Source: Pedobacter sp. D749
GTDB taxonomy: Bacteria > Bacteroidota > Bacteroidia > Sphingobacteriales > Sphingobacteriaceae
Direction of reading: 5' to 3'
Assembly: GCF_019317285.1 (NCBI RefSeq)
Contig: NZ_CP079218.1
Coordinates: 2,046,001-2,110,000, forward strand
DNA: 64,000 nt
Every line of letters begins with the position of its first letter. The stretch's first letter is position 1. Below are positions 36,425 through 45,496 of the stretch, one piece after another. The notes under the pieces are model-generated. The model worked only from the letters and a program-made list of their open reading frames with translations, searched no databases and was not told where the DNA came from. The translations under genes and the position numbers were made by a program.

Positions 36425-36917
36425 CCTATCGTGTGGACACATCTTTTTGAGTTTAATTTTTTAGGCGTTTTGCTAGCTTCCTCAAATAACATATTGTTTT
36501 AACCGAAGAACGCCGTCAATCCCAAGGGCCGGAGAAATCAAAAAAACAGGTGCAGAATAGAATAAATAGCATTGCCAAACCTAAAACGCAGTGGTTTTGT
36601 GTTCATAAACGCTAATTTAAAGTTTTAAAGAATTATTGAACACAAAACGAAGTGCCGCTGTTTTTTTGATGTGTATAGCATTGTGTAAAAGGCCCATTGC
36701 TGGATTGACAGAGCGCTTTGGGTACTTTGGCGCTCCAAAGTACCATGCCACCGCGGCATAGAGCGGAAAAAAATCAACATTTATCTTCAAACTATAGTTT
36801 TTAAGATCAAAGTTTGTTATTTGAAGGAAAGATGTTGAAATAAATTCAGCATGACGATCGCCAAGGAATATGTGCTAAAACAAATACTATTTAATTTAGA
36901 TGTGTCCACACGATAGG
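36425..36917 (+). mobile_element. Non-coding TIR element (MITE-like), copy 2, with target duplication
   Basis: A 493-base element with perfect 19-bp terminal inverted repeats: CCTATCGTGTGGACACATC at 36425-36443 and its exact complement at 36899-36917. A CGCAGG direct repeat lies on both sides (36419-36424 and 36918-36923). Removing the element and one CGCAGG restores the palindromic repeat found intact at 46116-46137. Inside are a 12-bp hairpin (36594-36605 with 36637-36648) with seven T shortly after, at 36661-36667, and a palindrome GGTACTTTGG-CGCT-CCAAAGTACC (36721-36744). There is no transposase ORF, so movement would need an enzyme supplied from elsewhere. Confidence 0.85.
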
Positions 36918-37074
36918 CGCAGGCGGGAATCTTAAAACGCTTGAATTACGATTATTCATAAGTTTCCCTTGTTTCAATGGCATTAATGAGCATGATGTTG
37001 TTCCCAATCGAGTTGGGAATGACATTCTGTTAGTCGGGATTTGTAACCTCGTCCATCATTAGATTCAATGTTGT

Positions 37075-37130
37075 ACCAGTGGATTGAAAATCCACAATAC
37101 TTAGGTCTGGATTACAAATCCAGACCAGCA
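37075..37130 (+). repeat. Twin-hairpin repeat, copy 2
   Basis: Second copy of the module at 36269-36324: GTGGATTgaaAATCCAC followed by GTCTGGATTacaAATCCAGAC. Here the second stem is perfect (GTCTGGATT with AATCCAGAC). Confidence 0.7.
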
Positions 37131-37414
37131 TATCAAATGTATTATTTCAACGTTAACGCTTAAAGTAATTATAAATCACGTGATGTCATTGTATATTTTG
37201 TTAATTCTAGTTTAATTTACTCGTTTTAAATCTTGCATTACAGTAGGTTAACTAAATGTGTAGTGATTTACAAGCTACCTGATTCATCATCAAATCCGTC
37301 ATATATTATCAAAATATAGCAGGATTTTAACCTTATTTGAGTTTTATTGGTTTATTTGAGTTAATATTCATACATTCAATTCATAATCAACAACCAAACC
37401 GAACTAACTGAATC

Positions 37415-38317
37415 ATGAAAGTATTACCATTTACCATGCTTGTTCCCGATGACAAGAGTGTGATATCGGAACATATTGAATTGCCTTTTTTTTATCAATA
37501 TTTACACCGCCACGATGAATGGCAGATCACGTATATCGAAAAAGGAGAGGGGACGTTAATTGCAGGCAATGATATGCATGCCTTCCGATCGGGCGATATT
37601 TTTGTAATTGGGGCAAAACTTCCACACTTATTTAAAAGTAATCCCGAATATTTCGCTGGTGATTGCAATAAAACAATCAAAGCATGTTCCATTTACTTTA
37701 ATCCGAACGGTATTCTAGCGGCTTTGTTTAATCTTCCAGAAATGAAGATGGCAAGCGGTTTTTTAGCTAAAAACAAACATGGTTTCAAAGTTCCCGCTGC
37801 TGCCACCAAAAACATGATCACCAAAATGTTGAATGTTCATGAGGCATCAGGAGTTGATGTATTGTTTAACTTTCTGAAATTGGTTAACAGTTTTCAGGAT
37901 TTAAATGAAGACGTGGAATCCTTATGCTCAGATATGTATTCTTCTAACGTAACTGAAAATGAAGGTATGCGTTTGAGTAAGATCATTAACTTCATTACTG
38001 AAAACTACAATAATCAAATTTCGTTAGAAGATGTAGCCAATGCTGCGTTTATGACACCACAGGCATTTTGCAGGTATTTTAAGAAACATACCGGGCATAC
38101 TTTCGTTTCATTTTTAAATGAAGTGAGAATTAACGATGCCTGTAAAAGTCTAATATCAGGAGAAAAAGCCGATTGTATCTCAGGTGTGGCTTATAAGGCA
38201 GGCTTTAATAGTATTACCAATTTTAACAGGGTATTTAAAAGTATTATTGGTCAATCGCCGAGAGCATATATCGATACCTATAATAATGTAAGCAGAGTAA
38301 GCTATATAGGCGCTTAA
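37415..38317 (+). CDS. AraC-family transcriptional regulator
   Basis: A 300-residue regulator. The N-terminal cupin-like domain (about 15-130, 'HRHDEWQITYIEKGEGTLIAGNDMHAFRSGDIFVIGAKLPHLF') would bind the effector. The C-terminal domain (about 190-292) has the two helix-turn-helix motifs of the family: 'ISLEDVANAAFMTPQAFCRYFKKHTGHTFVSFLNEVRINDACKSLIS' and 'ISGVAYKAGFNSITNFNRVFKSIIGQSPRAYID'. It lies between the hydroxyproline operon and the DUF885/permease/S9 genes, so it may control one or both in response to hydroxyproline or a related compound. That role is inferred from position. Confidence 0.93.
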   Translation: MKVLPFTMLVPDDKSVISEHIELPFFYQYLHRHDEWQITYIEKGEGTLIAGNDMHAFRSGDIFVIGAKLPHLFKSNPEYFAGDCNKTIKACSIYFNPNGILAALFNLPEMKMASGFLAKNKHGFKVPAAATKNMITKMLNVHEASGVDVLFNFLKLVNSFQDLNEDVESLCSDMYSSNVTENEGMRLSKIINFITENYNNQISLEDVANAAFMTPQAFCRYFKKHTGHTFVSFLNEVRINDACKSLISGEKADCISGVAYKAGFNSITNFNRVFKSIIGQSPRAYIDTYNNVSRVSYIGA

Positions 38318-38403
38318 GCAAAAAAAAACATTCTTTTTATTAAATAAGCTAACCATTTTTTCAAGTGGAGGCAAATGCTATTTGCCTGTTTTAACCAAAC
38401 CAA

Positions 38404-40182
38404 ATGCAAAACAAATTAAACTTTTTTGCCATTTTTTTAATGGTTAGTCTGTTATCAGGCACTTTTGTACTGGCTCAAACATCAAATGAAAGCTTGTACG
38501 AACAAACCAGCGAAATGGGTACGCTGATCGTATGTTACCAAAGAGACGTTGATGCCATTAATGATTTCTACTATCCTTATTCCGCAGGTGGTACTTATTC
38601 TTATCCGATGACTACTTTTAAAAGTCCGGAGCAAAGAAAACGCCTGCAGGATATCAATAACGATTATTTAAACAAGTTAAAATCTGCCAGATTTGAAGCC
38701 TTTAGTACTTACGGTAAGGTAGATTATATCCTTCTTAAAAAACAGATCGAATCTTCTGTCTGGCTCTTAGCTAAAGAGGAAACAGACTATAAAGCCCTGT
38801 CGAAGTATTTTACCTTTGCCGATGCGATTTATGCACTCGAAAAATTAAGAAGAAGGGGCACTTATAAAGAAGGCGCTTTGCTGGCTGCAGAGATAGATGA
38901 AATTTCGAAGCAGGTTGATGTCCTGAGTCTAAATTTTAAGAAAGGAATATTAACACCCGATCAGCTTAAAATGGCAGCGGCGATAACTATAAGTTTAAAA
39001 CACCGTTTAAAGGGTTTCTATCAGTTTTATATGGATTATGAACCTGGCTTTAACTGGTGGGTACCTAAACCTTACGAAAAGTTAGACTTGGCCTTAAGCA
39101 ATTACGCTAAACTTTTTAACGATAATGGTGATGCTGCTCCTTCCGTAAAATCAAATAAATCAGAAATTAAAGGAAATCCTATTGGAAGAGAAGAACTGAT
39201 CAGGCAATTAAATGCCGAACTTATTCCTTATACACCAGAAGAGCTGATCAAACTTGCTGAAAAAGAGTTTAAGTTTTGCGATCAAGAGCTATTGAAAGCA
39301 TCAGCGGCTATGGGCTTCGGAAATGACTGGAAAAAAGCGCAGGAGAAAATCAAAAACAGCTATGTGCCTTTAGGTAAACAGCCAGAGTTGATTGTAAAAC
39401 TGCAGGATGATGCCTTAAATTTTATAAAGGCCAACGATCTGATCGCTATCCCGGCGCTTGCGGAGGAAACCTGGGGCATGGTCATGATGTCGGCCGAACG
39501 CCAATTGGTGAATCCATTTTTTACCGGTGGGCGCGAAATCAGTATTTCTTATCCAACAAATTCGATGGAGGAAGACGATAAGTTAATGAGTATGCGTGGG
39601 AATAATCCTTATTTTTCCAGAGGAACGGTTCAGCACGAACTCTTACCTGGCCATCATTACCAGTATTTTATGAATAACCGTTATAAAAGCTATCGCGATC
39701 CTTTCAAAACACCTTTCAGCGTAGAAGGCTGGCCCTTATATTGGGAGCTTCTGCTTTACGATAAAGGTTTTGCCAAAACGCCTGAAGAAAAAATGGGGAT
39801 GCTTTTCTGGCGGATGCACCGTTGTGCCAGAATTCTTTTTTCACTGAACTTTCACCTCGGTAAATGGACACCTCAGCAGTGTGTCGATTTCTTGGTAGAC
39901 CGTGTAGGGCACGAACGTGCCAATGCAGAAGGCGAAGTACGCAGATCTTTCAAAGGCGATTATAGCCCTTTGTACCAGGTAGCTTACCTTACCGGTGGTC
40001 TTCAGCTTTTTGCACTGAAAAAAGAACTGGTAGATAGTGGCAAAATGAGCTTTAAAGATTTTCATGATGCGGTGATTAAAGAAAACTTAATTCCTGTAGA
40101 ATTGATCAGGGCTACCTTAACCAATCAGCCCTTAACACGCGATTTTAAAACCTCGTGGCATTTTTACGATCAGCTTAAATAA
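38404..40182 (+). CDS. DUF885-family exported zinc peptidase-like protein
   Basis: A 592-residue secreted protein with a signal peptide ('MQNKLNFFAIFLMVSLLSGTFVLAQ'). The DUF885 family is seen from 'AEETWGMVMMSAERQLVNPFFTGG' and the metal site 'QHELLPGHHYQYFMNNRY' (His411, Glu412 and His417/His418). The downstream 'GWPLYWELLLYDKGF', 'RCARILFSLNFHLGKWTPQQCVDFLVDRVG' and 'LTGGLQLFALKKEL' also match. Family members are predicted metallopeptidases related to M32-like enzymes. It follows the AraC gene by 86 bases and precedes an amino-acid permease by 40, so a job in digesting peptides outside the cytoplasm is likely. Confidence 0.9.
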   Translation: MQNKLNFFAIFLMVSLLSGTFVLAQTSNESLYEQTSEMGTLIVCYQRDVDAINDFYYPYSAGGTYSYPMTTFKSPEQRKRLQDINNDYLNKLKSARFEAFSTYGKVDYILLKKQIESSVWLLAKEETDYKALSKYFTFADAIYALEKLRRRGTYKEGALLAAEIDEISKQVDVLSLNFKKGILTPDQLKMAAAITISLKHRLKGFYQFYMDYEPGFNWWVPKPYEKLDLALSNYAKLFNDNGDAAPSVKSNKSEIKGNPIGREELIRQLNAELIPYTPEELIKLAEKEFKFCDQELLKASAAMGFGNDWKKAQEKIKNSYVPLGKQPELIVKLQDDALNFIKANDLIAIPALAEETWGMVMMSAERQLVNPFFTGGREISISYPTNSMEEDDKLMSMRGNNPYFSRGTVQHELLPGHHYQYFMNNRYKSYRDPFKTPFSVEGWPLYWELLLYDKGFAKTPEEKMGMLFWRMHRCARILFSLNFHLGKWTPQQCVDFLVDRVGHERANAEGEVRRSFKGDYSPLYQVAYLTGGLQLFALKKELVDSGKMSFKDFHDAVIKENLIPVELIRATLTNQPLTRDFKTSWHFYDQLK

Positions 40183-40222
40183 ATAGACTCAACCAACCTT
40201 AGAACCACCAAGCAAAGAACAC

Positions 40223-41671
40223 ATGATTGAAAAAGAAACCACACAATTTAAACCCTCACTTAAACTGATGGATGCAACCATGCTTGTTGCCGGAAGTATG
40301 ATTGGCTCGGGTATTTTTATTGTAAGTGCAGATATTACCCGAAATGTAGGCAGCTCTGGCTGGCTGTTAGTGGTTTGGCTAATTACAGGCTTCATGACGC
40401 TTACTGCCGCATTAAGTTATGGCGAATTAAGTGCCATGTTTCCAAAAGCAGGCGGACAGTACATTTATTTAAAGGAAGCATACAATCCACTCATCAGTTT
40501 TTTATATGGCTGGAGTTTCTTTACGGTCATCCAAACTGCAACTATTGCCGCAGTAGGTGTCGCATTTGCCAAGTTCACCGCTTATCTCATACCTGCATTA
40601 AGTGAAGATTTAGTTGCCGTCGATTTAGGCTTCTTTACCATCTCACCGGCACAACTGCTGGCCATTGGTGTAATTATATTACTCACTTATATCAACAGTA
40701 GGGGGGTAAATGGCGGTAAAGTAATCCAGACAACCTTTACAGTGGCCAAATTATTAAGCTTATTTGGCCTGATTGCTTTTGGACTTTTCTTTTTAGATAA
40801 AGGAATCTGGAAAACCAATTGGGAAAATATGTGGGTTTTGGGCCCCTTATCTGCCGATGGAAATATTGGTTCTTATACCACTTTGGCTGCCTTCGGAGCC
40901 ATTGCTGCCGCGATGGTAGGTTCGATATTCAGTAGCGATTCCTGGCACAATGTTACCTTTATTGCCGGCGAAATTAAAAATCCTGCACGCAATATTGGTT
41001 TGAGTTTAGCCCTAGGAACGATTATGGTAACGGTTCTCTACATCCTTACCAATGTGATGTATACCGGTGTACTTTCATTACACGATATTGCCTACGCTGA
41101 TAAAGACCGGGTGGCGGTTTCTGCTGCCAACCATATTTTCGGTACAGCAGGTACCATCATTATTGCACTAATGATTATGGTTTCAACCTTCGGTTGCAAT
41201 AACGGTTTAATTATGGCGGGCGCCAGGGTATACTACTCAATGGCCAAAGACGGGCTTTTCTTTAAAAAAGTGGGTACGCTAAACAAAAATGCAGTTCCCG
41301 GATTTGGACTCTGGATTCAGTGTATTTTTGCTTGTTTATGGTGTATTAGCGGAAAATATGGCGATCTGTTAGATATGATCTCATTTGTGGTAGTGATGTT
41401 TTACATGCTCACCATTTTCGGGATTTTTATCCTTCGTAAAAAACGACCTGATGCCGAAAGACCTTACAAAGCCTTTGGTTACCCTGTTCTGCCAATTATC
41501 TATATGGTTATGGGACTGGCCTTTTGCATATTGCTGATTATGTTTAAACCCAAATTTACCTGGCCCGGATTAATCATCACATTAATCGGTATCCCGGTTT
41601 ATTACCTCATTAAAGGAAATATAGTTCGCCAGGATTTGAAATCAAAAGATCCGGTTGATGTGAATGGTTAA
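40223..41671 (+). CDS. APC-family amino-acid permease
   Basis: A 482-residue inner-membrane transporter with about 12 helices. The first helix has the unwound substrate-binding motif 'MLVAGSMIGSGIFIV', followed by 'LTAALSYGELSAMFPKAGGQYIYLKEAYNPLISFLYGWSFF', both typical of the APC superfamily and close to the LAT/YfnA branch. Given its position between the DUF885 peptidase and the DPP-IV-like peptidase, and the hydroxyproline operon just upstream, import of proline, hydroxyproline or a similar amino acid is the best guess. The substrate itself cannot be read from the sequence. Confidence 0.92.
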   Translation: MIEKETTQFKPSLKLMDATMLVAGSMIGSGIFIVSADITRNVGSSGWLLVVWLITGFMTLTAALSYGELSAMFPKAGGQYIYLKEAYNPLISFLYGWSFFTVIQTATIAAVGVAFAKFTAYLIPALSEDLVAVDLGFFTISPAQLLAIGVIILLTYINSRGVNGGKVIQTTFTVAKLLSLFGLIAFGLFFLDKGIWKTNWENMWVLGPLSADGNIGSYTTLAAFGAIAAAMVGSIFSSDSWHNVTFIAGEIKNPARNIGLSLALGTIMVTVLYILTNVMYTGVLSLHDIAYADKDRVAVSAANHIFGTAGTIIIALMIMVSTFGCNNGLIMAGARVYYSMAKDGLFFKKVGTLNKNAVPGFGLWIQCIFACLWCISGKYGDLLDMISFVVVMFYMLTIFGIFILRKKRPDAERPYKAFGYPVLPIIYMVMGLAFCILLIMFKPKFTWPGLIITLIGIPVYYLIKGNIVRQDLKSKDPVDVNG

Positions 41672-41749
41672 AATATTAATGTTATTTATCAAAATCTAAA
41701 GGCAACCTGCAAAGCTGCAGTATTATATTTACCCGCAAAAAAATCTGTA

Positions 41750-44044
41750 ATGATGATTTACGCAACCGCTAAAAAATCAATAGTTTTCATCTTATTAAGT
41801 TTTGTTTCCACTCAATTGCTGGCACAGCAAGTCAGGTTGCAGCCATATGCTCCTAATGCTGCTGAAGTGGCAGATGCTTATCAGTTATCATTGAAAATGG
41901 ATACCACTTTACGTAATATTCCAACCAATAATGATATTATTCCTTTCTGGAAAAAGGATGGAACCGCATTTTGGTATAAAAAGAATCTTCCTAATAGAAC
42001 ATGGGAATATTATTATGTAGATGCTGCAACAGGTAAACGTCAGGCCGCATTTGATCACAATAAACTTGCGCAGAATCTAGAAAAGGTTACCGGTAAAAAA
42101 CAGAATCCACTAAAACTTCAGTTTGCCGAATTGTATTTCGCCGATCAGGGTAATACGGCAAAATTAAAAATACAGGATAAATGGTATGAATTAAACTTAG
42201 GCGATTACAGTTTAGCTGACATTAAAGACACTACAATTTATCGTTACAATGCCAAAAGACCTCTGCAACAAAGGAGATCGCGCTGGCAGGGAAACCGCCA
42301 ATCCAAAAAATCGCCGGATGGCAAAAGTGAAATCCTGATCCGCGGCGGCAACCTTTTTGTAATTGATTTAGCAACAAAGGCTGAAACCCAGTTGAGTACC
42401 GATGGTAATGCCGATAAACCTTACGGCGAATTTGCATGGTCTCCCGATGGAAAAAATATTGTTGCTTACAAAATCGATCCCAAAGAAATTAAAAAAGTAT
42501 ATTATGTATTAAGTTCTGTTCCAGGTACCACACGCGGCGAATTAAAATCGAGAGAATATGCACAACCTGGTGATGACTTTACAGCTTATCAGCCCTATGT
42601 TTTTAATGTAGCGAAAAAAACTGCCATTAAAGTAGATGCTGATCCGATCGATTTTTTTGGCGCACCGGAACTGCATTGGCGCGGCAATAACAGCAGATAT
42701 TATACTTATGAGAAAGTAGATAGGGGGCATCAGCGTTTCAGGGTAATAGAAGTGGATGTTTTAACAGGAAAAACCAAAAATATCATCGACGAGAAAACCA
42801 AAACCTTCATTTACGAAAATCGTATTTATACCAGATACTTGCCTAAAACAAACGAAATATTGTGGACGAGTGAGCAGGATGGCTGGCAACACCTTTATCT
42901 GGTAAATGCCTTAACCGGAAAGCAGCAGTTAATTACAAAAGGAAATTATGTAGTTCGGGATATTGATAGTGTAGATATCGTAAAACGCCAGGTGTGGTTC
43001 CGGGCAAATGGAATGCATGCTGACGAAGATCCGTACTTTATCCATTACTACCGGATCGGGTTTGATGGAAAAGGCCTGGTAAACCTCACACCAGAAAAAG
43101 GTAATCATAACCTCAGCTTTTCTCCTGATCGTAAATATTATATCGATACCTACTCACAAGTAAATGTACCACCGGTTAGCGAATTAAGGTTAACGGCAAG
43201 CACCAAAAAATTAAACGAAATAGAACATGGAAAAACAGATGCCTATTTGGCTACAGGCGTTAAATTGCCTGAGGTATTTGTAGCCAAAGGAAGAGATGGA
43301 AAAACCGATATTTGGGGTATTGTTTGCCTTCCTTCAAAAATGGATCTGAATAAAACTTATCCTGTAATTGAAAATATTTATGCAGGTCCTCATGACAGCT
43401 TTGTGCCTAAAAGTTTCTTGCCAGCCAGTGAAATGCAGAGCATTGCCGAATTGGGTTTTATTGTGGTACAGATTGATGGAATGGGCACGGCCAACCGGTC
43501 TAAAGCTTTTCATGATGTATGTTGGAAAAACATAGCCGATTCCGGATTTCCTGACAGGATATTGTGGATGAAAGCCATGGCGGTTAAGTATCCAAATGCT
43601 GATATTTCACGGGTAGGGATTTATGGCACTTCGGCGGGTGGGCAAAGCTCAACAGGTGCACTATTATCTCATCCTGAGTTTTATAAGGCTGCAGTTTCTG
43701 CCTGTGGTTGTCATGATAACCGCATCGACAAACAATGGTGGAACGAACAATGGATGGGCTATCCGGTAGGACCACATTATGGAGAACAATCTAACATTAC
43801 CAATGCAGGTAAATTACAGGGTAATCTATTTCTAATTGTTGGTGAAGCGGATGAAAATGTACCGCCAGAATCAACCTACCGACTTGCCGATGCATTGATC
43901 AAAGCCAATAAAAATTTTGATATTTTAAGTATTCCGGGCATGGGACACAGTGATGGGGGAGTTTATGGACGGAGACGTAAACGCGATTTTTTTGTGAAAC
44001 ATTTACTAAATGCCGAACCTCCAAACCCGAATATTTCAAAGTAA
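41750..44044 (+). CDS. Exported S9-family prolyl peptidase (DPP-IV-like)
   Basis: A 764-residue secreted serine peptidase. The signal peptide ends near residue 25 ('TQLLAQ'). An N-terminal eight-bladed propeller (about 60-490; 'GEFAWSPDGKNIVAYK', 'ELHWRGNNSRYYTYEKVDRGHQRFRVIEVD') is followed by an alpha/beta-hydrolase domain. The triad is Ser628 in 'GIYGTSAGGQSS', Asp701 in 'VGEADENVPP' and His733 in 'GMGHSDGG'. DPP-IV-type enzymes release Xaa-Pro dipeptides from N-termini, which complements the two Xaa-Pro aminopeptidases nearby. A double-Glu motif that binds the N-terminus is not obvious, so another S9 specificity is possible. Confidence 0.9.
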   Translation: MMIYATAKKSIVFILLSFVSTQLLAQQVRLQPYAPNAAEVADAYQLSLKMDTTLRNIPTNNDIIPFWKKDGTAFWYKKNLPNRTWEYYYVDAATGKRQAAFDHNKLAQNLEKVTGKKQNPLKLQFAELYFADQGNTAKLKIQDKWYELNLGDYSLADIKDTTIYRYNAKRPLQQRRSRWQGNRQSKKSPDGKSEILIRGGNLFVIDLATKAETQLSTDGNADKPYGEFAWSPDGKNIVAYKIDPKEIKKVYYVLSSVPGTTRGELKSREYAQPGDDFTAYQPYVFNVAKKTAIKVDADPIDFFGAPELHWRGNNSRYYTYEKVDRGHQRFRVIEVDVLTGKTKNIIDEKTKTFIYENRIYTRYLPKTNEILWTSEQDGWQHLYLVNALTGKQQLITKGNYVVRDIDSVDIVKRQVWFRANGMHADEDPYFIHYYRIGFDGKGLVNLTPEKGNHNLSFSPDRKYYIDTYSQVNVPPVSELRLTASTKKLNEIEHGKTDAYLATGVKLPEVFVAKGRDGKTDIWGIVCLPSKMDLNKTYPVIENIYAGPHDSFVPKSFLPASEMQSIAELGFIVVQIDGMGTANRSKAFHDVCWKNIADSGFPDRILWMKAMAVKYPNADISRVGIYGTSAGGQSSTGALLSHPEFYKAAVSACGCHDNRIDKQWWNEQWMGYPVGPHYGEQSNITNAGKLQGNLFLIVGEADENVPPESTYRLADALIKANKNFDILSIPGMGHSDGGVYGRRRKRDFFVKHLLNAEPPNPNISK

Positions 44045-44179
44045 GGTATTCATTGGTAACTGCAAACTGTTTATTGCAACTGAACTGGTAATTGTAAATT
44101 GCAAACTGGAAATTGGTCGCTGATTCATTCATTCTATAATTGGATATAATTAGTTATTTTAGCTGTAATAAATTACGCT

Positions 44180-44668
44180 ATGAAAAATAACTTTTTGATT
44201 TTGGCTTTCTTATTCTTTTCTATTTCGGCTTTTGCACAAATAAAAAAGGCTGCAGTAAATGATTTGGCATTTATGTCTGGAACTTGGGTACAGAAAAGTG
44301 AATGGGGCGATCTGGAAGAATTTTGGAGCCAGCCGAACGGCGAAAGTATGATGAGCAGCTTTAGGTGCGTTAAAGATGGAAAAGCTTTATTTTACGAATT
44401 CGTTGTGATTGAACTTGAAGAAGGGTTGCCTGTAATGAAGATGAGGCATTTTAACCGTGGAAGCATTGCCTGGGAAGAAAAAGAAAAACCACTACTTTTT
44501 CCGCTGATAAACTTAAAGGGAAAACTCGCTGTTTTTGAAATGAAAGATCAATCGGTGAGGTTAAGTTATCAATTGATTACTGAAAATAAATTAAGCGTTG
44601 TGCTGGAAGAAAAGGATAAAAATGGTCAGCCTAAAAAAGATATTTTCAGTTTTACCAGAAAACTTTAA
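44180..44668 (+). CDS. DUF6265-like exported protein
   Basis: A 162-residue secreted protein with a signal peptide ('MKNNFLILAFLFFSISAFAQ'). The pattern 'LAFMSGTWVQKSEWGDLEEFWSQPNGESMMSSFRCVKDGKALFYEFVVIE' followed by a lipocalin-like series of strands is what I know from the DUF6265 family, a small beta-barrel. The function is unknown. It is 33 bases before the NIPSNAP gene, so the two may be co-transcribed. Confidence 0.75.
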   Translation: MKNNFLILAFLFFSISAFAQIKKAAVNDLAFMSGTWVQKSEWGDLEEFWSQPNGESMMSSFRCVKDGKALFYEFVVIELEEGLPVMKMRHFNRGSIAWEEKEKPLLFPLINLKGKLAVFEMKDQSVRLSYQLITENKLSVVLEEKDKNGQPKKDIFSFTRKL

Positions 44669-44701
44669 GTATTTTTCCGTTCAAAATAATGACCTCCCAA
44701 A

Positions 44702-45487
44702 ATGTTGCCAAAAATTAAAATATTCTGTCTGTTTTTACTTTTGTTATTATCCAGCACATTTGCCGCTAATGCGTCGATAGATTTCTATCAGATCAAAATT
44801 TACCACTTAAAAACCGATGCGCAGGAAAAAACGGTAGACGATTATTTGCAAAAAGCATATTTGCCTGCCTTACACCGCTGTGGAATAGCAAAAGTTGGTG
44901 TGTTTAAACCAATTGTAAGTGACCAGGCTGTAGGTACGGAAAAACTGGTTTATGTATTTATTCCTTTAAAATCATTTAATGGAATTTTAGAACTGGATAA
45001 AAAGCTGGCAAAAGACAAACAACATGCCGCTGATGGTAAAGTCTATCTGGACGCAGTCTACACGGAGGCACCTTTCGAGCGCTTAGAATCAATTGTATTA
45101 AAAGCCTTTGAAGACGCACCCCATTTTATGCTGCCTGATCTAAAATCGCCGATGAAAGAACGGGTGTACGAATTAAGAAGTTACGAAGCGCCTACGGAGA
45201 AATATTTTCAGAATAAAGTTCAAATGTTTAATAAAGGCGATGAAATCGGTTTATTCAAAAGATTAAATTTTAATGCCGTATTTTATGGAGAAGTAATCGC
45301 TGGTAGCCGAATGCCTAATCTGATGTATTTAACTACTTTCGAAAACAAGGCAGATAGAGATGCGCACTGGAAAGCTTTCTCGGCAGATGAATATTGGAAG
45401 AAGCTATCGGCGATGCCAGAGTATCAGCACAATGTTTCTAAAAATGATACTAAATTTGTTTACCCAACAGACTATTCAGATTTTTAG
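44702..45487 (+). CDS. NIPSNAP-family exported protein
   Basis: A 261-residue secreted protein. The signal peptide is 'MLPKIKIFCLFLLLLLSSTFAANA'. Two ferredoxin-like alpha/beta repeats follow. The first begins 'IDFYQIKIYHLKTDAQEKTVDDYLQKAYLPALHRCGIAKVGVFKPI'. The second begins 'RVYELRSYEAPTEKYFQNKVQMFNKGDEIGLFKRLNFNAVFYGEVI' and ends with 'RDAHWKAFSADEYWKKL', the usual NIPSNAP ending. The biochemical role of bacterial members is not established. Repeats follow directly downstream. Confidence 0.88.
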   Translation: MLPKIKIFCLFLLLLLSSTFAANASIDFYQIKIYHLKTDAQEKTVDDYLQKAYLPALHRCGIAKVGVFKPIVSDQAVGTEKLVYVFIPLKSFNGILELDKKLAKDKQHAADGKVYLDAVYTEAPFERLESIVLKAFEDAPHFMLPDLKSPMKERVYELRSYEAPTEKYFQNKVQMFNKGDEIGLFKRLNFNAVFYGEVIAGSRMPNLMYLTTFENKADRDAHWKAFSADEYWKKLSAMPEYQHNVSKNDTKFVYPTDYSDF

Positions 45488-45496
45488 GGTAAAGGT

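Larger units (their letters stand above)
36112..37414. other. Long gene-free region with repeats and MITE copy 2
   Basis: About 1.3 kb between the hydroxyproline operon and the AraC gene. From left to right it holds a palindrome (36155-36232, GCCAGAAGCAATCTT against AAGATTGCTTCGTCG), a twin-hairpin repeat (36269-36324), a split REP (36404-36424 and 36918-36935), the TIR element between its halves, a second REP-like part (near 37009, TTCCCAATCGAGTTGGGAA), a second twin-hairpin repeat (37075-37130) and an AT-rich promoter region. No protein gene is supported. Confidence 0.65.
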
